Shown one piece after another: positions 1 through 9,119 of a stretch of 10,910 nt of DNA. The notes beneath the pieces were generated by a model, which did not search any database, was not told where the DNA came from, and was given only the letters and a program-made list of their open reading frames with translations. This stretch comes from Candidatus Alkanophagales archaeon (GTDB lineage Archaea > Halobacteriota > Syntropharchaeia > Alkanophagales > B39-G2): assembly GCA_003661185.1 (NCBI GenBank), contig QMVQ01000035.1, positions 1 through 10,910 on the forward strand, written 5' to 3'. The position numbers and the translations under genes were made by a program. Position 1 is the first letter of the stretch, and every line of letters begins with the position of its first letter.

Positions 1-2
1 AG

Positions 3-182
3 AACAGAGACAGGAAAAGGCATAGATATAAGTGTCAGTATTGCGGCTACGAGCTGAACGACGATTTGATAGGAGCGAGGAATGTAGCGAGGGCTTTTGA
101 GCAGGAAATGGCGTCCGGCTATATGTCGGGCGTCATGGGCTGTATGACCCAGCCCCTGAGGGTGAGGGATGATGCCTTCTAA
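3..182 (+). CDS. tnpB: TnpB-type transposon-encoded nuclease, C-terminal end only (IS200/IS605 OrfB family)
   Basis: The reading frame is open from the left edge to a TAA stop and encodes 59 residues, so the start and most of the protein lie outside the window. The visible part has a CQYCG zinc-ribbon knuckle (Cys11, Cys14) followed by DLIGARNVA, which matches the last RuvC motif of TnpB proteins; Asp21 would be the third catalytic acidic residue. In this family the protein is an RNA-guided DNA nuclease encoded by IS200/IS605 or IS607 elements, and its guide RNA (omega RNA) is read from the 3' end of the gene into the element's right end. The stem-loop just downstream fits that arrangement. 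Whether a TnpA transposase gene or the first zinc-ribbon cysteine pair is present cannot be seen. The family call is firm; whether the full gene is intact is unknown. Confidence 0.85.
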   Translation, partial: NRDRKRHRYKCQYCGYELNDDLIGARNVARAFEQEMASGYMSGVMGCMTQPLRVRDDAF

Positions 183-203
183 GGCGAACCAAATCCCAAC
201 CGA

Positions 204-235
204 CCCTCACCGGATGCCCCTTACTTCGGTGAGGG
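204..235 (+). repeat. Perfect stem-loop after tnpB, candidate right-end hairpin and omega-RNA scaffold
   Basis: CCCTCACCG (204-212) and CGGTGAGGG (227-235) form a perfect 9-bp inverted repeat around a 14-base loop; a G-T wobble and an A-T pair extend the stem inward. It lies 22 bases after the tnpB stop. IS200/IS605 elements carry subterminal hairpins at the right end, and TnpB guide RNAs end there, with the guide being the flanking sequence. A second copy of GGTGAGGG at 161-168, inside tnpB, could compete for the same left arm. A plain transcription terminator is the main alternative, but no T-run follows. The exact element end cannot be fixed without the left end. Confidence 0.6.
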
Positions 236-260
236 CGGAGGTCACGGCGTAATCATTATA

Positions 261-1403
261 ATGGAGAAAAGGCACATGAGCGCAGTAGAGATTCTAAGCG
301 ACGAGTTCGACATCGAGGACATATTAGACTTCACGCATCACAAGTTTCAGAAATGGGCACGCCATTCTGTGCCATTCTCCGCCGCCTGGGAGGTGACGAA
401 CGCCTGCAACCTGCGCTGTAAATACTGTGGACTTTCCTCAGGGAATGCGCTGAGCAATGAGCTTAGTTTGGAGGAGGCGTTCGACGTCATAGAGGACATC
501 TCACAGGCGGGGACGCACTCCCTTATGCTGCTCGGTGGCGAGCCGCTGGTGCGCAGCGACGTCCTTGAAATTGTAGGCTACGCATCGCTTTTCATGAGCG
601 TCGGAATAAACACAAATGGGCTCTTACTCGACGAAGAGTTTGCGAATAAACTCAAAACCGCAGGAATAAACCAAGTGAAAGTTAGCCTCGATGGACCGAA
701 GAGCCACGACGTTATGCGTGGCACAGGCACCTACGAAAAAGCTTTGCGGGCGCTAAAAGCATGTAAGAACGCTGGAATATTTACAATCATCGAGATGACC
801 GTTTCTCGGCTTAATTATAATGAAGTTCCAGCAGTCGTGAACTTAGCCATGAGGCTGGGGGCGGCAGTCGTCGTAAACGAATTCATACCGTTCGGCAGAG
901 GCGAAAAGTATCCAGAGCTTATGCTGAGTAGGGAGGAGCGGAAGCGGATGCAGGAGTTTTTGCTTGAGAGAAAAAAGCTTTACGGGGAATGGCGGATTGC
1001 CTTCGAGGACCGCTACATCATAAGCGAGGACGCTGCTCTGCTGAAAATGGTTGCAGACCCGTTCTGCAATGCTGTTAACGTAGGCTGTAACGCTGGGATT
1101 TTCGCATACGGCATCACACCCGACGGCAAAGTTCTCCCGTGCCCAACGTTACGCCTCACAGTCGGCGACCTCCGGGAACGCTCCCTTAAAGACATCTGGA
1201 AAGACTCGGAAGCCTTAAAAACGTTAAGAAGTAGGGAATTAAAGGGAAAATGCGGGAGGTGCGAGTTGCGATACGTCTGCGGTGGCTGCCGAGGTCGCAC
1301 GTATGCGTTTACGAACGACATCCTCGCAGAAGACCCGCTTTGCTGGTATGAGCCCGCCTTAGGAGGTGGTTGCTTTGGGGGACGTGCCGAAATGGATTCT
1401 TAA
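261..1403 (+). CDS. Radical SAM/SPASM protein, AhbC/AhbD/NirJ/PqqE-like
   Basis: This 380-residue protein has the canonical radical SAM cluster motif CNLRCKYC (Cys49, Cys53, Cys56), the SAM-binding LGGEP (91-95) and a SPASM-type C-terminal region with many cysteines (269, 276, 294, 331, 334, 340, 343, 361). The pattern CGRC-ELRYVCGGCRGR followed by LAEDPLC is very like that of AhbC, AhbD and NirJ, which act on sirohaem-derived tetrapyrroles, and the length fits them. Similar C-termini also occur in peptide-modifying SPASM enzymes, so the substrate is not settled. The ATG at 261 is the first in frame, with another at 276; the GGAGGT at 237-242 is too far (18 bases) to be a good ribosome site. 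It leads an apparent operon: the next gene starts inside its 3' end and mfnD follows. It lies just past the tnpB hairpin, so its promoter may be element-derived. Confidence 0.85.
   Translation: MEKRHMSAVEILSDEFDIEDILDFTHHKFQKWARHSVPFSAAWEVTNACNLRCKYCGLSSGNALSNELSLEEAFDVIEDISQAGTHSLMLLGGEPLVRSDVLEIVGYASLFMSVGINTNGLLLDEEFANKLKTAGINQVKVSLDGPKSHDVMRGTGTYEKALRALKACKNAGIFTIIEMTVSRLNYNEVPAVVNLAMRLGAAVVVNEFIPFGRGEKYPELMLSREERKRMQEFLLERKKLYGEWRIAFEDRYIISEDAALLKMVADPFCNAVNVGCNAGIFAYGITPDGKVLPCPTLRLTVGDLRERSLKDIWKDSEALKTLRSRELKGKCGRCELRYVCGGCRGRTYAFTNDILAEDPLCWYEPALGGGCFGGRAEMDS
1361..1367 (+). promoter_or_regulatory. Ribosome binding site that sets a TTG start
   Basis: AGGAGGT lies inside the 3' end of the radical SAM gene. 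It overlaps a possible GTG start at 1366, which it therefore cannot serve, and sits 7 bases before the TTG at 1375. This makes TTG 1375 the likely start of the small downstream gene and suggests coupled translation with the gene it overlaps. Confidence 0.75.
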
Positions 1404-1815
1404 ATACAAAGAGAAGATAGAGCGAGGCGAGATAACCGCCGAAGAAATATTGGAGGAGGAAAATAAGATACGAGAGAAGCCGCTGAAGCTGGCGACCGTG
1501 CTGCGGGCGATAAACGCCCTCGGCTATTCGGTTTCTGACTTCAGAGCCGAGAAGAAGCGAGCTAAGCCTAAGAAGGAAGGAAAGGCAAAAAGGGAGGAAA
1601 AGAGAGTAGAAGTAAAGTGGAAGGAGGAAAAGGAGGAGAAAGAGGAGCGTGCAGCCATTGAAGTGTCGAAAGATACCGAGAGGAGATTTACGGAGATAAA
1701 GAAGAGCTGGGAGAGGGGGTTGGGGAAGCCGCTGACGAGCGACCGCTTCTTGAACATATTATTGGTTCTTGCAAAGCTTGCCGAGCAGGGGAAAACGCTT
1801 GTAAAGAAATCTTGA
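1375..1815 (+). CDS. Highly charged 146-residue protein of unknown function
   Basis: I do not recognise a named family. The TTG start at 1375 is chosen because a full AGGAGGT Shine-Dalgarno sequence sits 7 bases before it; GTG 1366 would give three more residues but overlaps that site. The gene overlaps the radical SAM gene by 29 bases and ends 17 bases before mfnD, so the three are probably co-transcribed. The protein has three parts: an N-terminal helical segment (about 1-55, with PKWILKYKEKIERGEITAEE), a Lys/Glu/Arg-rich low-complexity linker (about 56-95), and a C-terminal helical segment beginning IEVSKDTERRFTEIKKSW and continuing with LTSDRFLNILLVLA. That last pattern loosely resembles ribbon-helix-helix or antitoxin-like domains, but this is by eye only. 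There is no signal peptide, membrane helix or cysteine. It could be a DNA-binding regulator or a partner of the neighbouring enzymes. Confidence 0.75.
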   Translation: MGDVPKWILKYKEKIERGEITAEEILEEENKIREKPLKLATVLRAINALGYSVSDFRAEKKRAKPKKEGKAKREEKRVEVKWKEEKEEKEERAAIEVSKDTERRFTEIKKSWERGLGKPLTSDRFLNILLVLAKLAEQGKTLVKKS

Positions 1816-1832
1816 GGCGGGGGTAAAGTGAC

Positions 1833-2795
1833 TTGAAAGTAATACTTGCGGAGTATGCGGTGGGCGTCGGCGAGGAAAAGCTCTTAGCCGAGGGCAGGGC
1901 GATGCTTTTCACCCTGAAAGCGAGCTTCGAGCGCCTTGGGCATGAAGTCGTGTATCCGAGAGGGGTCTCAGATTTTGACGGCTGGGTCGAGAAGAATGCA
2001 GGAGACTGCGATGCCGCCCTCATAATAGCACCGGACGAACTACTTTTTGAACTTACGAGAATTGTGGAGAGCAGGACGCTTAACCTCGGCTGCCCGCCGC
2101 ATGCCGTCCGTAAATGTGCGGATAAACTCCTTACGACTGAAATTTTGAAAGATGCGGGCGTCCCGGTGCCGAGGACTTTGAGCATTGATGATTTCAGCGG
2201 CGTCGCCGAGTCGCAGCTGCAGGAGAGAAGTCGCTACGTGATAAAGCCGAGATTCGGATGCGCCGCCGAGGATACTTTCTTAAGCGTCGGCACGCCTTTG
2301 GAAATCCCAGAAGGCAAAGAATTCGTAGCGACGGAGTTCCTCGATGGCGAGCACATAAGCGTCAGCATGATAAGTCCTGCTGGCGTCTCGTGCTCGTTCT
2401 GTGCGGCGTCCCCGCCACTCCCATTGACGATAAACAAGCAGTTCATAAAAATGAACTCGAAGATTAGCTACGAAGGTGGTTTGGTCCCCTATTCTGTTCC
2501 TGAAAGAAGCATCAAGAATCGTGTTTTTGGCGTTGCCGAGGAGGTTGTTCGTATCTTGGGCTGCGAGGGTTACGTCGGCATCGACATCGTGCTCGCCGAG
2601 AGTGGAAAGCCCTATGTCTTGGACGTCAACCCCCGCCCTACGACCTCAATCGTCGGCGTCGCCCGTGTCATAAACCACGAGATTGCGGATTTGATATTGC
2701 AGGCGAAGCTCGGCGGCACCCTCCCCCGAAATGTGAAAGTGGAAGGTAGCTTCCGCTTTGACAGAAATAGTTTGGAGAGAATTGCGGAGTTTTGA
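1833..2795 (+). CDS. mfnD: ATP-grasp ligase, probable tyramine-L-glutamate ligase (methanofuran synthesis)
   Basis: This 320-residue protein has an ATP-grasp fold: nucleotide-binding stretch VIKPRFGCAAED (136-147), EFLDGEH (168-174), and metal ligands Asp251 (GIDIVL), Asp264 and Asn266 (VLDVNPRPTTS). The N-terminal pattern EYAVGVGEE..AEGRAML..L..SFE..GHEV and the IIAPDELLFELT and KCADKLLTT stretches fit the archaeal MfnD family, which joins glutamate to tyramine through its gamma-carboxyl group using ATP, an early step in making the methanofuran tail. The length is typical. The start is TTG 1833, 8 bases after GGGGGT (1819-1824), a near-match to the ribosome-binding consensus. It is the last gene of the operon and converges on hemL with 14 bases between the stops. 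Another amine or amino-acid ligase of the same fold is possible. The mfnE homologue about 6.3 kb away supports the methanofuran role. Confidence 0.8.
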   Translation: MKVILAEYAVGVGEEKLLAEGRAMLFTLKASFERLGHEVVYPRGVSDFDGWVEKNAGDCDAALIIAPDELLFELTRIVESRTLNLGCPPHAVRKCADKLLTTEILKDAGVPVPRTLSIDDFSGVAESQLQERSRYVIKPRFGCAAEDTFLSVGTPLEIPEGKEFVATEFLDGEHISVSMISPAGVSCSFCAASPPLPLTINKQFIKMNSKISYEGGLVPYSVPERSIKNRVFGVAEEVVRILGCEGYVGIDIVLAESGKPYVLDVNPRPTTSIVGVARVINHEIADLILQAKLGGTLPRNVKVEGSFRFDRNSLERIAEF

Positions 2796-2809
2796 GCCGC
2801 GGCGTGCCC

Positions 2810-4123
2810 CTAACACAAGCGTTTCAGGATTTCCTCGTAAGCTTCTACTGTTGTTTTTATGTCGTCGTCACTGTGCGCCGCCGATAGGAAACACGTTTCG
2901 AACTGTGAGGGCGGCAGAAAGACGCCTCGCTGCAACATTCTCCAGAAAAGCTCCAAGTATTTCTCCCTGTCGCACCTTAACGCCTCTTCGTAATTTCTGG
3001 GCGGGTGTCCATCGAACTGCCCGAAAAATATTTGAAACATGGAAGAAATGCCGCTGACGCCGTATTCCAGCTTTTTATCGCTTATTATGTCTTTTAAAGC
3101 CCTTACGAGCTCGCTCCCCATTTTTTCAAGCTTCTCGTGAATTCTCGCCCGCTCAAGCACTTCCACGGTGGCGAGCCCTCCACACAAGGAGACGGGGTTT
3201 CCATTGAAAGTTCCTGCTTGGTAAACTTCACCTGCTGGCGCTATGAATTCCATAATCTCACGGCGGGCGCCGACGACGCCGAGCGGGAAGCCCCCGCCCA
3301 CCACTTTCCCCAAGGTCGTGATGTCGGGATAGATGCCGAAACGCTCCTGAGCGCCGCCCATGCCGAGCCGAAAGCCTGTGATTATTTCGTCAAATATCAA
3401 GAGGACGTCGTTCTCCGCAGTAACCTTCCGAACCTCCTCTAAATACCCTTTTTCCGGCAATATGAGCCCCACGTTGCCGAGCACTGGCTCAAGGATGAAA
3501 GCTGCCAGCTCCTCCTTCTTCTTTTCAACGACCTCGGAAAGGGCTTCAACGTCGTTGAACGGCACCTGCAGCGTGTTCTCAATGAGATTCATCGGTATGC
3601 CCTTCGACGCAGGAATAGCTGTTGCGGCAGAGCCTGCCTTTACGAGGACGGCGTCGTGGGCGCCGTGGAAGCCGCCTTCGATTTTTAATATTTTTTCTCT
3701 TCTCGTGAACCCTCTCGCCAGCCGTATAGCGCTCATCGTCGCCTCGGTGCCGCTGTTTACGAACCTGACCATCTCTACGCTTTTGTAATAGCGCACTATT
3801 TTCTTTGCGAGCTTCAGCTCAAGCTCGTGCGGCGTGCCGAAGAGCCAGCCCTTTTCGAGCTGCGTCTCCACCGCCTTCTTGATGGCAGGGTGCGCATGCC
3901 CGAGGAGTAAAGGACCGTAACCCAAGCAGTAATCAATATACTCGTTGCCGTCAACGTCGAATATCTTGGAGCCTTTCGCCCTCACAACGTAAAAAGGAAA
4001 AGGTTTTACTGCCCGGACTGGCGAGCTTACGCCGCCGGGCAGGAGCGTTAAAGCCTCCTCGTATAACTTTTCTGAATTTTTTAGCCTTGCCTTCAATTGT
4101 TTCCACGCCGGCACGAGAACCAC
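2810..4123 (-). CDS. hemL: Glutamate-1-semialdehyde 2,1-aminomutase
   Basis: This PLP enzyme converts glutamate-1-semialdehyde to 5-aminolevulinate, the C5-route entry to tetrapyrroles (haem, sirohaem, F430, cobamides). Family signatures run the whole length: [47 protein letters not shown] and [13 protein letters not shown], whose lysine (273 from the start chosen here) forms the Schiff base with PLP. The open frame extends to TTG 4156, inside cdc48. I chose GTG 4123, 4 bases past the cdc48 stop (437 residues); TTG 4096 gives 428 residues and fits the usual family N-terminus best. AGGAG near 4141-4137 lies rather far upstream. The tight junction implies co-transcription and coupled translation with cdc48. 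No key residue is missing. The usual neighbours hemA, hemB, hemC and hemD are not in the window. Confidence 0.95.
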   Translation of the reverse strand: MVLVPAWKQLKARLKNSEKLYEEALTLLPGGVSSPVRAVKPFPFYVVRAKGSKIFDVDGNEYIDYCLGYGPLLLGHAHPAIKKAVETQLEKGWLFGTPHELELKLAKKIVRYYKSVEMVRFVNSGTEATMSAIRLARGFTRREKILKIEGGFHGAHDAVLVKAGSAATAIPASKGIPMNLIENTLQVPFNDVEALSEVVEKKKEELAAFILEPVLGNVGLILPEKGYLEEVRKVTAENDVLLIFDEIITGFRLGMGGAQERFGIYPDITTLGKVVGGGFPLGVVGARREIMEFIAPAGEVYQAGTFNGNPVSLCGGLATVEVLERARIHEKLEKMGSELVRALKDIISDKKLEYGVSGISSMFQIFFGQFDGHPPRNYEEALRCDREKYLELFWRMLQRGVFLPPSQFETCFLSAAHSDDDIKTTVEAYEEILKRLC

Positions 4124-4127
4124 CGCA

Positions 4128-6437
<2,310 letters not shown>

Positions 6438-7367
6438 TCACAAAGAGAGCAATGTAGAAAGGGGCACTCCTGACATCAAACATCCTACAAAAAAGCCAAA
6501 TATTGCCCCAGAATTCAGGAAAGGAAGCCCGGCATGCGCCTTTTTCTTTGAGGCGAGCAGTATTAACGCAAAATAACCAAGCAAAGTGCCGAGCATCGTG
6601 AACAACGCTGGCAAGCTCACAAATCCGAAGAGGCGGTCAGCGTTGAGGAACACGTTTGCTGAGACCACGAGAATTGTCGGGATGACTGCGTCGCCGAGTC
6701 CCATGATGTGCGCCTCCTCGTGCAAGCCGTTCTGTCGCAACAGCGAGTATTTGAGGCTGCGGGGCACGACGAACAGCACGGGCACTTTCATGCTCACCAT
6801 GGATTCTGCGAGAGCGACCATGTGCTTCGTCTTGTAAACTGCGAGAAAGTCGTAGATTGCTAAGACTACGAGCAAAATCATCGTGGGTAGGATGGCGAGC
6901 GATATCCCGAAAATGGCAGCGGCGCCCGCACTTATGAGCAAGCCGACGAAATTCACTACATACCACTCCGGATACTTGTAAAGGACAAGTGTGAATGCGC
7001 CTGCTAAGAGCAGCGCCGGCATGAGCGGGAAGAAAGCTTCAAACACGTAAAGCAGGGTGAACGCCACCGCCGCCAAGATTATAAAATGGATGAGAGCCGC
7101 CTTAAACCGCACAAGCACAAGAACGAAAGCCGTGAAGGCGAGGATGAAAAGGACGAATATGAGCGGGTTGATTGCCGATTCTGGGTTTTCAAACGCTTTT
7201 ACGTTCTGGACTTCGAAAGGTGTCGCCAAGAACAACGCAGATACTTGGACTGCGATTATGATTGTTGCCATAGCCGCGTAGGGGAGCCAGACGCGAAGCT
7301 TGCGCATTAAGTTCCACCACCTTTTCATGACGTCGCCCGTAAATTCTTTAACGGACAGTGATTCCAC
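6438..7367 (-). CDS. Presenilin-type intramembrane aspartyl protease (archaeal A22 family)
   Basis: The protein is 309 residues with about nine hydrophobic helices (roughly 29-49, 66-86, 89-108, 115-131, 136-154, 156-175, 226-244, 250-272, 284-305). The two catalytic motifs of presenilin-like proteases are present: YD in the sixth helix (Tyr172-Asp173) and GLGD at the start of the seventh (223-226, catalytic Asp226). The third motif, PAL in eukaryotic presenilin, appears as GLPFL (280-284), the form I recall for archaeal members. These enzymes cut transmembrane segments within the membrane; the natural archaeal substrates are unknown. The start is either GTG 7367, 20 to 25 bases from a TATA-like GAATTAATC, or ATG 7328, which removes 13 residues before the first helix. 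It lies 114 bases upstream of cdc48 and 146 downstream of moaE, probably with its own promoter. Confidence 0.88.
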   Translation of the reverse strand: MESLSVKEFTGDVMKRWWNLMRKLRVWLPYAAMATIIIAVQVSALFLATPFEVQNVKAFENPESAINPLIFVLFILAFTAFVLVLVRFKAALIHFIILAAVAFTLLYVFEAFFPLMPALLLAGAFTLVLYKYPEWYVVNFVGLLISAGAAAIFGISLAILPTMILLVVLAIYDFLAVYKTKHMVALAESMVSMKVPVLFVVPRSLKYSLLRQNGLHEEAHIMGLGDAVIPTILVVSANVFLNADRLFGFVSLPALFTMLGTLLGYFALILLASKKKAHAGLPFLNSGAIFGFFVGCLMSGVPLSTLLSL

Positions 7368-7513
7368 TCGCCCTTTTTCTTGCTTTCGATTAATTCACGT
7401 TAGTACAGCTTCATGAGGTAGTGGGATAGCTCATTTCCTATATCGGAAATCGTGATGCCCGACCGTGCAGCGTGCGGGGTCCAGGTAGCAGGGCGGGATT
7501 TGCGTCGTCAAAG
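7368..7513 (-). promoter_or_regulatory. Spacer with inverted repeat and probable promoter of the presenilin-like gene
   Basis: No gene is visible in these 146 bases. On the minus strand a TATA-like GAATTAATC sits near 7388-7396, about 25 bases before the GTG at 7367, consistent with a leaderless or short-leader transcript. Further upstream ATTTCC (7433-7438) and GGAAAT (7445-7450) form a 6-bp inverted repeat around TATATC. This could be an operator overlapping a second TATA-like element, or chance in an AT-rich patch. Confidence 0.35.
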
Positions 7514-7954
7514 CTATTTTCCCCGCCAGCCCTCGCCATTAGGCACGACCCAGCGTTCCTCGCCGCCTCCAAGCACTTCCTTCTTCCAGATGGGCGCCCG
7601 CCGCTTCAGTTCGTCGATAACGAACTCACAAGCTTTAAATGCATTTTTTCTGTGCTTAGCAGCGGCGACGACTGCCACGATATTCTCGCCGACGTCCAGG
7701 CTGCCCTTACGGTGGACGACATGCACATGGCTCACGCCGAAGCGTTCTACGGCTTCCTCGCAAATGCGCTTGAGCTCCGCCTTCGCCACTTCGTCATAAG
7801 CCTCCACCTCCATCTTCATAACGCCATCATCCCTGCGCACGATGCCCAAGAACGTCACGACGGCGCCAGCGTCGCTACCTCCTCGCAGCAGCTCGCTCAC
7901 AAGCTCGTCGAGCGAAAATGCCCCCTCCTTTATTTCCACTTTTATTTTCTGCAT
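7514..7954 (-). CDS. moaE: Molybdopterin synthase catalytic (large) subunit
   Basis: MoaE and the thiocarboxylated small subunit MoaD add the dithiolene sulfurs to precursor Z (cPMP), making molybdopterin for molybdenum or tungsten enzymes such as formylmethanofuran dehydrogenase. The 146-residue protein has the expected signatures: GAVVTFLGIVR (30-40), HRKGSLDVGE (81-90), AAAKHRKNAF (97-106) and ELKRRAPIWKKE (115-126), the last supplying the conserved active-site lysines. The ATG at 7954 is preferred because GGGGGAAG lies about 5 bases upstream and the protein then begins right before its first strand; the longer frame to 8002 would overlap the next gene. It lies 25 bases downstream of the radical SAM gene on the same strand, so the two are likely co-transcribed. 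No moaD is nearby. Confidence 0.95.
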   Translation of the reverse strand: MQKIKVEIKEGAFSLDELVSELLRGGSDAGAVVTFLGIVRRDDGVMKMEVEAYDEVAKAELKRICEEAVERFGVSHVHVVHRKGSLDVGENIVAVVAAAKHRKNAFKACEFVIDELKRRAPIWKKEVLGGGEERWVVPNGEGWRGK

Positions 7955-7979
7955 ACTTCTTCCCCCACATAGTATTAAC

Positions 7980-9050
7980 TCACGCCCGTTCAAAATCTCC
8001 AATGGCTGAGCAAGCGCCGCAACGCACGCAGCCAGCTTTACACCTCCGCCAGCTTAGCCCATAATCCTTTAAAATGTCGGCAACCGCCTCGTAAATCCGA
8101 AGCATCCTCGACGGCGGCGGTGGTATCGCATCCTCGAGCAACGTCCCCGGAATCGGACGCAACGGCACGACAAACGGGTAAACGCCAAGCGTCGCAAGTT
8201 CCTCACTACCTTTTATCACGGAGGCGTCGCTCTCGCCCACGCCCACGATTAAAAAACTGCTAACTTGGTTTTCGCCAAAAAGCGAGACACACCGCCGCCA
8301 TGTCTCTCTATAGCGCTCGAACCCAATCGCAGCCTTGCACGGCGCTATTTCTCGCAGCGTCGTAGCGTCGAAACTCTCAATATGCGCACCGACGGTGTCG
8401 GCACAGCCGTAAAGCTCGTCCAGAAGCTCAAGGCGGCGTGGCGGCTCGAATTGCACATGCACCGGCAGCCCGGCTTCTTCCCTTAAAACTTTGCCAACCT
8501 CCGCAAGCGCTCTTATCCCCTTGTCCGGTCCAGGCACCGTCCCTATTGTCAGCGTCACGTGCTTTACTCCGTCGTCCTTCGCTGCGAGCGCCACCTCTAA
8601 AATTTGAGCAGCGGTCTTGCGCTCGATGGTCATGCCGTGTTGCAGCGAAAGCTCGATGCCACAGAACTTGCAGCGTGCCCTCGTGTTCCAGTAAACGCAG
8701 CGCTGCACCACCGTCGTCGCGAGGCAGTCGTCACCATGTAGCAGTGCTATTTTCCAATAAGGAATACCATCCTTCGTTTTAAATCCGTAAAACTTCGGCG
8801 CCGGGAAGCTTACTTCCATTATAGGCTTACCGTCTTTTTTCAAAATGTAGCGGTCGTCAGCAGGCGTGATGCTGTAAGGAGAACTTTCGACAAAACGGCT
8901 CAGCGTCGGCACGTTTGCCTTCAAGCCGCCAAAAATCAATGTTCTGCCGGCGGCGGGACCCGCTCCGCCCTTCCTACCCTTCTCCACAGCTTCTATTTTG
9001 ACACCCAAGCTCTGCAGCTCGACCTTTAAAATTTTCGAATCCCGCCCCAC
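7980..9050 (-). CDS. Radical SAM protein resembling the MSMEG_0568 family, with non-canonical Cys motif
   Basis: The protein has 356 residues. Its cluster motif is spaced CX8CX2C (Cys118, Cys127, Cys130: CVYWNTRARCKFC) rather than CX3CX2C, followed by GIELSLQHGMTIERKTAAQI and GVKHVTLTIGT. This matches my memory of the MSMEG_0568 radical SAM family, known in bacteria from nitrilase-containing (Nit1) clusters and of unknown reaction. The C-terminus carries a cysteine group CX3CX2CX2C (337, 341, 344, 347: CKAGCVRCGAC) that could hold an extra Fe-S cluster. GTG 9050 is the only start near the front, with an in-frame TAA immediately before it and a TATA-like GTTTAATTT about 28 bases upstream, which suggests a leaderless transcript. 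No nitrilase or other Nit1 partner is visible; moaE follows. The radical SAM call is firm, the subfamily moderate, the substrate unknown. Confidence 0.82.
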   Translation of the reverse strand: MGRDSKILKVELQSLGVKIEAVEKGRKGGAGPAAGRTLIFGGLKANVPTLSRFVESSPYSITPADDRYILKKDGKPIMEVSFPAPKFYGFKTKDGIPYWKIALLHGDDCLATTVVQRCVYWNTRARCKFCGIELSLQHGMTIERKTAAQILEVALAAKDDGVKHVTLTIGTVPGPDKGIRALAEVGKVLREEAGLPVHVQFEPPRRLELLDELYGCADTVGAHIESFDATTLREIAPCKAAIGFERYRETWRRCVSLFGENQVSSFLIVGVGESDASVIKGSEELATLGVYPFVVPLRPIPGTLLEDAIPPPPSRMLRIYEAVADILKDYGLSWRRCKAGCVRCGACSAIGDFERA

Positions 9051-9119
9051 TTAATTATTTTTGAAGCTGAAGCAAATTAAACATTCCGACGAGTGGGGGA
9101 GTGACGAGCGTAGAGTGAT
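9051..9119. promoter_or_regulatory. Short divergent promoter region between the radical SAM gene and mfnE
   Basis: Only 69 bases separate the two divergent starts. AAATTAAAC (9074-9082) reads as GTTTAATTT on the minus strand, its centre 28 bases from GTG 9050 (leaderless spacing) and 42 bases from ATG 9120. A second AT-rich patch (9051-9061, TTAATTATTTT) could be a TATA box for mfnE. Either one box serves both directions or two boxes overlap closely. Confidence 0.45.

Noticed and set aside
1550..1660. A purine-rich tract with several AGGAGG-like strings.
   Set aside because: It is explained by Lys/Glu codons of the charged linker in the 146-residue protein; no start codons with sensible frames follow the strings.
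2796..2809. GCCGCGGC-like palindrome between the convergent mfnD and hemL stops, considered as a terminator.
   Set aside because: It is very short, without a T-run on either strand, and probably chance in GC-rich sequence.
3137..3788. Plus-strand open frames opposite hemL.
   Set aside because: They lie antisense to strongly conserved PLP-enzyme sequence and encode unordered, motif-free proteins.
7955..8002. A longer moaE start at 8002 overlapping the radical SAM gene.
   Set aside because: ATG 7954 has a good ribosome site, and the extra residues do not look like MoaE.
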